Part shown: one piece after another, positions 5,965-10,027 of the stretch
Position numbering within the stretch: the first letter of the stretch is position 1
How the letters are laid out: each line of letters opens with the position of its first letter
Notes under the pieces: generated by a model
The model's input: the letters and a program-made list of their open reading frames with translations, nothing else
Database searches by the model: none
What the model was told of the DNA's origin: nothing
Position numbers and translations under genes: made by a program
Source: Acidobacterium sp.
Lineage (GTDB): Bacteria; Acidobacteriota; Terriglobia; Terriglobales; Acidobacteriaceae
Reading direction: 5' to 3'
DNA: 10,027 nucleotides
Assembly: GCA_003152595.1 (NCBI GenBank)
Contig: PMAM01000270.1
Span: forward strand, 3,344-13,370

Positions 5965-7605
5965 CTAGTTTGCGACGACCGTACCTGTCAGGCCTGTCGG
6001 CGGTTGAGGAGCGGTACCGGAAGTCGAATAGGCACCTGCCGTCCACGCGCCGCTCGTTGCGCGAGGATTGCCGACAATGTCGCTGTCCAGGGTAGTGAGG
6101 CTCAGGGATGTCAGGTTCGCCCCGACACCGATGACCGCGGAGCCGGCCTGAGGCACACCGGCAGGAGAGAGGTTCGCACTCGAAACGTATGCGGATGGAC
6201 TCGCGTCCTGTCCAGTCGCGCCCTGCCAGGTGGAAAACGATCCGGAAAAGTTCCCGCGGTATGCGAAGCAGTTGCTTCCTGAGCAGCTCGCATAAATGTT
6301 GTTGTGGAGGCCCCCGGAAGCGAAGCTCGCGCTTTGGTCCGCCCAGATCAGGGTACCGCACCCGCTCGCGACATTGTTGACGTAAGTCACGTTAGTCGCG
6401 TCCGATACACCCATGCACGTATCGCCAGAGGTGCCGATGAATGTGTTGTTGTAGACCGCTTCGCCTTCATCGTCGATGTTAATCAGGCCGTCATTGTCAG
6501 CGCCATTGCAGGTGTCAATGAGCGTGTTGTTGTAGATCGCGACATTATGCGTGGCGTCGCTGTTGTACTCCACGAAGATGTGCGACGTCACGTTCTGGCC
6601 GATGCAGCCGCCAAACTTGTTGTTGTAGATATTGACGCCCGTGATGGTATCGGATCCGTCGTTGTTGTATCCCCAGATGTGGATGCCGTCGTGATGCCAT
6701 ACGTCGCCGGGAGTGTCCCAGTTCGAGTAGTCGTGGATATTGTTGCCGAAGACATTGACGTTGCTCAGAGTGTTACCTGAGTGCGGACCGCCAATCGCAA
6801 TTCCATGGTCAATGTTATAGATCTGGTTATTCGAGATCGTGATGCCGGAAGATGTTCCACTGTCATACTGCAGATTGATACACCAGCTCACGTCGTGCAT
6901 CAGATTATTGGTGATCGTCCAGTTACTTGATGAACCGTGGCCCCACATGCAGGCACCGCCGCCGCCATTCGGCACACCGGAAGCAGTAACGTACATGTCA
7001 ATGATGGCAAGCCCTTCCACCGTCAGGTTGTTGCTGCTGTCGGCCTCAATGCCGTTGCTGTCGTCGTGGTACGTACAGGATCCGCCGGGGCAGGCTGCTC
7101 CTGAATCGCCGGTGGCTGTTGCCTCGATGATGCCCTGCGTGGCTCCGTTGGCACCGCCGTTTCCGTTGATGACGACATAATTCTGATTGCTGACGTCGAT
7201 GGCGCCGCCCGAGCCCTGAGGAGGCCATTCCGGAGACGCAAGCATCGCGCCGCTCTCGAAGTACAACGTGACCGGACTACCGCTGAGGCCGCTCCCCTGA
7301 AACACAAGGGCCTCAGTATTCGCGCCAACCGTGATGGTTCCACACACATGAACGGTGCTTCCGGGACCGATCTGCGTGCCGCTGGCAATACTGGAGGTCC
7401 AGTTTCCCTTTGTGTTGAAGTAAGTGTAAGCAAAGGCGTTCGCACAGCTCGACCCGTTGGCTGATCCCGCAGCCGTTTGAGCGATATAAACGTCATTTGC
7501 CTTCGCTGCGACCGCGCAAAACGGCAACAGAACGATCGTTATGAACCTGGGATTCCTCAGTGCCGCGGCAAACGCAGCACTCACTACACGCATCTTCCTC
7601 AACAT
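5965..7605 (-). CDS. Secreted right-handed beta-helix protein A
   Basis: Exported protein of 546 residues, paralogous over its whole length to protein B. The signal peptide has a long basic n-region, a hydrophobic core about 21-34 and likely cleavage after AKA at 36. The mature N-terminus DVYIAQTAAGSAN and the segment VHVCGTITVG (85-94) match B's RYIAQSAG and NYICGTITG. Beta-helix rungs repeat as NVFGNNIHD, VNIYNNKFGG, VAIYNNTLID, AVYNNTFIG and VTYVNNVAS. Conserved signatures are MHD 236-238, DHG 266-268, HHDGIH 304-309 and IGQNVTSHIFVE 335-346. It ends SGAWTAGAYSTSG, then PPTGLTGTVVAN, a tail resembling the first strand of an Fn3-type domain that stops at once. The ATG at 7605 has a strong GGAGGA 9 nt upstream. 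It could be a polysaccharide lyase, epimerase or binding protein; no known catalytic family motif is certain. Confidence 0.82.
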   Translation of the reverse strand: MLRKMRVVSAAFAAALRNPRFITIVLLPFCAVAAKANDVYIAQTAAGSANGSSCANAFAYTYFNTKGNWTSSIASGTQIGPGSTVHVCGTITVGANTEALVFQGSGLSGSPVTLYFESGAMLASPEWPPQGSGGAIDVSNQNYVVINGNGGANGATQGIIEATATGDSGAACPGGSCTYHDDSNGIEADSSNNLTVEGLAIIDMYVTASGVPNGGGGACMWGHGSSSNWTITNNLMHDVSWCINLQYDSGTSSGITISNNQIYNIDHGIAIGGPHSGNTLSNVNVFGNNIHDYSNWDTPGDVWHHDGIHIWGYNNDGSDTITGVNIYNNKFGGCIGQNVTSHIFVEYNSDATHNVAIYNNTLIDTCNGADNDGLINIDDEGEAVYNNTFIGTSGDTCMGVSDATNVTYVNNVASGCGTLIWADQSASFASGGLHNNIYASCSGSNCFAYRGNFSGSFSTWQGATGQDASPSAYVSSANLSPAGVPQAGSAVIGVGANLTSLSLTTLDSDIVGNPRATSGAWTAGAYSTSGTAPQPPTGLTGTVVAN

Positions 7606-7614
7606 GGACAGAGT

Positions 7615-7620
7615 TCCTCC
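7615..7620 (-). promoter_or_regulatory. Strong ribosome binding site of beta-helix A
   Basis: GGAGGA on the minus strand lies 9 nt before the ATG at 7605. It is the best Shine-Dalgarno match in the window and fixes the start of protein A over the in-frame Met at residue 5. High translation of a secreted protein would fit. Confidence 0.7.
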
Positions 7621-7787
7621 GGGATTTCGCCCTGAACATTACCATCTGTGCGGGACGTGGTCTGCCTGTCGAATGCAAACCAATGACCAGTCCCGAACAG
7701 GAAAGTGACGTTTGGCACATCACCCCGCGGAAAACTATAAACTTCGGTAACATCCCCCTTTATCTCGTTGATTCTCATATTGCTCCT

Positions 7788-7815
7788 GGGCCGGGAGGAC
7801 CCCTCTGAAGGGCCC
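7788..7815 (-). other. Imperfect GC hairpin downstream of deacetylase
   Basis: On the transcribed strand, GGGCC pairs with GGCCC, and inside it GAGG pairs with CCTC around a GGT loop, separated by an asymmetric internal loop. It lies about 90 bp after the deacetylase stop. No T run follows, so termination is uncertain. It may mark the 5' leader of the beta-helix A transcript. Confidence 0.3.
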
Positions 7816-7907
7816 CTAAGCTGTCGGCATCACGGCAAAAATGGCTCGATCTGCGCCAATCCGCTCAGGGTGTGCGCTGAGAAGCGCGTAAAAAGGTGTT
7901 GCCCCGA

Positions 7908-8774
7908 TTACTTTTGGCTCCCCGTTTTCGTGCGGGGCCTGCGAACCCGCTTGGCCAGCGACTGCAGGCCACCTACCCAGTCATAGGCCCCCGCCAATTT
8001 GGCTTGCAACAGCTTAGGATCGTCGGCACTGTTGACTGGAAGTCGTTCCAAAAACAGAGGATCGCTGGCCGCCCCAGCCCGCCCAATTTGCGTGCAGACC
8101 CCGTAACGGTAGCCGCTCTCTTCCAGAATCGCCCGCAGCATCGCTTTGAAAGCGGCGTCCGTTTGCGGAAAAGCATACGGGTAGGCGAAGGAATCGACTG
8201 CGCAGCCCGTTTTGTCCTCAATCGTCTGCCGCGACCGCAGGACCTCCTCACGGATGCGATCCGGATCGAGCCCGTGGAGCTGGGGATGAGTGACCGTGTG
8301 CGATCCGAAAGAGATGCCCCGCTGCTGCAGCTCCCGCACATCGGCCCAGGTCATGCACTCCCTCCGGTTGAAGACCTCGGGCCGATCGCCGATCGACGCC
8401 GTGGGCAAGAACATGGCGGCGGTAAACCCGAACCGCTCCAGCACGGGAAAGGCATGCCGGCAAAAGTTTCGATAGCCATCGTCGAAGGTGATGACCACCG
8501 TCCTTTCGACCGTGCCCCGGCCATCCTGCAGCAGTCCCACCGCCGAAGCGAGGCTCGCTGTCCGATAGCCGCGCTCGTGCAGCAACGTCATCTGCTGTAA
8601 GAACTGAGCCGGAGTTGTCGCGATCCAGTAGTACGGCTGCAGAGCCGATTCGTCCTCGTCGGCGACGCTGTGGTACATGAGGATCGGAATTTTGCCCTCG
8701 CGGCCCCGCGCCAGCACACCAAGCAATGGGGCGGCGAGATACAGCGTGCCGGTGCGATCGAACCGGATACTCAC
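7908..8774 (-). CDS. Polysaccharide deacetylase (NodB/CE4 family)
   Basis: Metal-dependent carbohydrate esterase family 4 (NodB homology) enzyme that would remove N- or O-acetyl groups from a sugar of the polysaccharide or its lipid-linked precursor. With the GTG at 8774 it has 288 residues. PILMYHSV at 30-37 opens the domain. TFDDG at 96-100 holds the base D98 and metal ligand D99. SHTVTHP at 158-164 supplies metal ligands H159 and H163, and FAYPYA at 196-201 is motif 3. The open frame continues to 9143, but that part overlaps the aminotransferase and is a shadow. The GTG has GGCGGA 7 nt upstream and gives the N-terminus SIRFDRTGTLYLAAPLLG. No clear signal peptide is seen, only a weak hydrophobic stretch at about 11-22, so it may act in the cytoplasm or be membrane-associated. 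It starts 50 bp after the aminotransferase stop, probably in one operon. Confidence 0.88.
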   Translation of the reverse strand: MSIRFDRTGTLYLAAPLLGVLARGREGKIPILMYHSVADEDESALQPYYWIATTPAQFLQQMTLLHERGYRTASLASAVGLLQDGRGTVERTVVITFDDGYRNFCRHAFPVLERFGFTAAMFLPTASIGDRPEVFNRRECMTWADVRELQQRGISFGSHTVTHPQLHGLDPDRIREEVLRSRQTIEDKTGCAVDSFAYPYAFPQTDAAFKAMLRAILEESGYRYGVCTQIGRAGAASDPLFLERLPVNSADDPKLLQAKLAGAYDWVGGLQSLAKRVRRPRTKTGSQK

Positions 8775-8781
8775 GGCTGTA

Positions 8782-8787
8782 TCCGCC
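8782..8787 (-). promoter_or_regulatory. Ribosome binding site deciding the deacetylase GTG start
   Basis: GGCGGA on the minus strand sits 7 nt before the GTG at 8774-8772. It supports this non-ATG start. No ATG lies in the frame between the aminotransferase stop and the conserved PILMYHSV strand, whose own Met is inside the fold. Confidence 0.55.
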
Positions 8788-8824
8788 GGCGCAGCTCGCC
8801 GGTTCGAGCCCTGCTTTGCATGCT

Positions 8825-10027
8825 TTAGCTCCGCGCAGCCAGAACGGTCGGCTCGGCGGGGGCGCGTCCCGGTCCCGCAAAGTTCTCGATCTCCTCCACC
8901 ACGCGCGCCTGCTGCACTGCGGTGAGTTGCGGGAAGATGGGCAGGGAAAGGATTTCGGTCGCCAGCTGCGTGCACACCGGCAGTTCGTCTGGCCTGTAGC
9001 CCAGTGACGCGTATGCCTTCTGCTGGTGGAGCGGAACCGGATAGTGAACGCCGGTGCCGATTCCTGCCTTTTTCAGGTGCTGCGCCAGACCATCGCGATC
9101 GGCGGTACGCATGACATAAAGGTGATAGACGGCGCGCGACCATGAGGGCTCATAGGGGCAGACGAGGGCATCGTTGCCGGCCAGCAAACGGTCGTATTCC
9201 GCGGCCCGGTCGCGGCGCAGCGCGTTCCACTTCGCAAGGTGGCCCAGTTTCACATGCAGTAGTCCGCACTGCACCGAGTCCAGCCGGCCGTTGTAACCTT
9301 CCATGTCGTGGTAGTACTTCTTCGCCTGGCCGTGCTCGCGAATCATTTTGATCTTCGCCGCGACTGCAGCGTCATTGGTCGTCACCGCGCCGCCTTCGCC
9401 GAGCGCGCCGAGGTTCTTGCCCGGATAAAAGCTGAACGCGGCGGCATGACCCATGGTGCCGGCCTTCATCCAGCGGTTCAGCTTGCCGGAGAAGTACTCC
9501 GCACCGTGCGCCTGGCAGGCATCTTCAATCACCTGCAGCCCGTACTCGCCGGCCAGCCGCAGGATGGAATCCATGTCCGCCATCTGACCATACAGATGGA
9601 CCGGGACGATCGCGGTGACCGGCCGCTGGTGCCGTTTGCTGATGAGACGTCCGGATCCATCGCGGCTGCATCTCTGCTCCAGGAACTCCTGCAGACGCTC
9701 GATGGAGACGTTATAGGTGTTCTTGTCGATGTCAACGAATTCCGGAATCGCTCCGACCTGAGAGATCGACTCGGTCGTGGCGATAAATGTATTGGGCACG
9801 GTCACGACGACATCGCCCGGTGCGATGCCGCACGCCATATAGGCAAAGCGAAGGGCATCGGTTCCGCTGTTCACGGCAATGGAATGCGTGGTGTCGCAAA
9901 ACGCAGCGAAGGCTTTTTCGAAGTCGTCGACCATGGGCCCGCCCACAAACCCTGCGGTGAAAAGGGCGCGGCGGAAAACGGCGGTCAGCTCTTCTTCCAG
10001 TTCAACATGGGGACTGACGAGATCGAG
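8825..10027 (-). CDS. DegT/DnrJ/EryC1 sugar aminotransferase (5' end outside window)
   Basis: PLP-dependent fold-type I aminotransferase of the DegT/DnrJ/EryC1/StrS family, which transfers an amino group, usually from glutamate, to a keto-sugar nucleotide. The frame is open to the window edge, so 400 codons are visible and only a short N-terminal piece is missing. The visible start LDLVSPHVELEEEL matches the family's usual opening; the GTG at 9946 is therefore internal. Numbering from the edge: SGTDAL at 54-59 (phosphate site), EDACQAHGA at 168-176 (the Asp that contacts the PLP ring nitrogen), and SFYPGKNLGALGEGGA at 199-214, where K204 should be the Schiff-base lysine. GYNGRLD follows at 244-250 and GVHYPVPLHQQ at 326-336. 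It precedes the deacetylase by 50 bp. The sugar (3-amino, 4-amino or other) cannot be told from sequence alone. Confidence 0.93.
   Translation of the reverse strand, partial: LDLVSPHVELEEELTAVFRRALFTAGFVGGPMVDDFEKAFAAFCDTTHSIAVNSGTDALRFAYMACGIAPGDVVVTVPNTFIATTESISQVGAIPEFVDIDKNTYNVSIERLQEFLEQRCSRDGSGRLISKRHQRPVTAIVPVHLYGQMADMDSILRLAGEYGLQVIEDACQAHGAEYFSGKLNRWMKAGTMGHAAAFSFYPGKNLGALGEGGAVTTNDAAVAAKIKMIREHGQAKKYYHDMEGYNGRLDSVQCGLLHVKLGHLAKWNALRRDRAAEYDRLLAGNDALVCPYEPSWSRAVYHLYVMRTADRDGLAQHLKKAGIGTGVHYPVPLHQQKAYASLGYRPDELPVCTQLATEILSLPIFPQLTAVQQARVVEEIENFAGPGRAPAEPTVLAARS

Larger units (their letters stand above)
7606..7907 (-). other. 302-bp intergenic region before beta-helix A
   Basis: This is the largest gap in the window and the likeliest place for an internal promoter. 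On the minus strand, after the deacetylase stop, come CACCTTTTT (about 7890-7882, no good stem before it) and an imperfect hairpin at 7815-7788 (GGGCC/GGCCC outer, GAGG/CCTC inner). A TATAGT box follows at 7739-7734 and a strong ribosome binding site at the end. The TATAGT has no TTGACA-like partner at 16-18 bp, so a promoter is only suggested. An overlapping 86-codon frame (7753-7493) runs out of frame into gene A and looks spurious. No RNA gene or known riboswitch pattern was recognised. Confidence 0.4.

Noticed and set aside
5277..6095. 272-codon plus-strand frame across both beta-helix genes
   Set aside because: It runs antisense to two signal-peptide proteins and through their spacer, with no recognisable motif or ribosome binding site.
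4696..6629. CRISPR-like or tandem-repeat array from the recurring TTGTTGTAGA word
   Set aside because: Spacing is irregular and the words lie in coding frames as Tyr-Asn-Asn rungs of the beta-helix proteins.
7493..7753. 86-codon minus-strand frame overlapping the beta-helix A start
   Set aside because: It runs out of frame through the signal-peptide region of gene A. Its translation shows no pattern and it has no ribosome binding site.
7882..7890. T run after the deacetylase as an intrinsic terminator
   Set aside because: No stable stem directly precedes the T run. The nearby CCCCG/CGGGG stem (7920-7937) lies inside the coding end and is too far upstream.
7896..8600. 234-codon plus-strand frame opposite the deacetylase
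   Set aside because: It is antisense to the conserved NodB motifs, and its composition is that of a reverse-complement shadow.
8775..9143. 123-codon N-terminal extension of the deacetylase
   Set aside because: It overlaps the aminotransferase coding region almost entirely and is Arg/Ala-rich nonsense. The GTG at 8774 with its own ribosome binding site is the better start.
9944..9946. GTG as start of the aminotransferase
   Set aside because: The frame continues upstream to the window edge with the family's usual N-terminal sequence, so this codon is an internal valine.

Overview
The window is a one-strand block: every gene I can support lies on the minus strand, so transcription runs from high to low coordinates. 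It reads as part of an exopolysaccharide, O-antigen or capsule-type assembly locus of a Gram-negative bacterium. GC content looks moderately high. The two secreted beta-helix proteins, with an N-terminal 'xYIAQ...' segment, a 'CGTIT' segment and an Ala/Ser/Gly/Asn-rich composition, resemble proteins I associate with soil Acidobacteriota (Terriglobia). That phylum assignment is an inference from protein style, not something I could test.

Layout in transcription order: (1) 10027-8825, a DegT/DnrJ/EryC1-type PLP sugar aminotransferase whose 5' end lies outside the window. (2) 8774-7908, a NodB-type (CE4) polysaccharide deacetylase with a GTG start, 50 bp behind the aminotransferase. (3) A roughly 300-bp gap with a strong ribosome binding site at its end. 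(4) 7605-5965, secreted beta-helix protein A. (5) A 151-bp spacer with a 14-bp-arm hairpin. (6) 5813-4230, secreted beta-helix protein B, a clear full-length paralogue of A. (7) 4160-2586, a Wzx-like flippase. (8) 2543-1575, a SAM methyltransferase with a Cys4 zinc-ribbon-like N-terminus. (9) A 213-bp spacer with two hairpins and a doubtful mini-ORF. (10) 1361-126, a GT4-type glycosyltransferase. (11) 74-1, a possible start of the next gene.

Inferred joint working: the aminotransferase makes an amino sugar nucleotide. The glycosyltransferase adds a sugar to a lipid-linked repeat unit, and the methyltransferase and deacetylase decorate it. The flippase moves it across the inner membrane. The two beta-helix proteins, exported by Sec-type signal peptides, would act on or bind the polysaccharide outside the cytoplasm. 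No polymerase (Wzy), chain-length regulator or outer-membrane exporter is visible here.

The part most worth a second look is the tandem beta-helix pair. Both copies keep the same His/Asp-rich signatures (MHD, DHG, HHDGIH, IGQNVT-HIF-E) at matching positions while the surrounding sequence has diverged widely. This could be an uncharacterised carbohydrate-active family embedded in a polysaccharide export locus.
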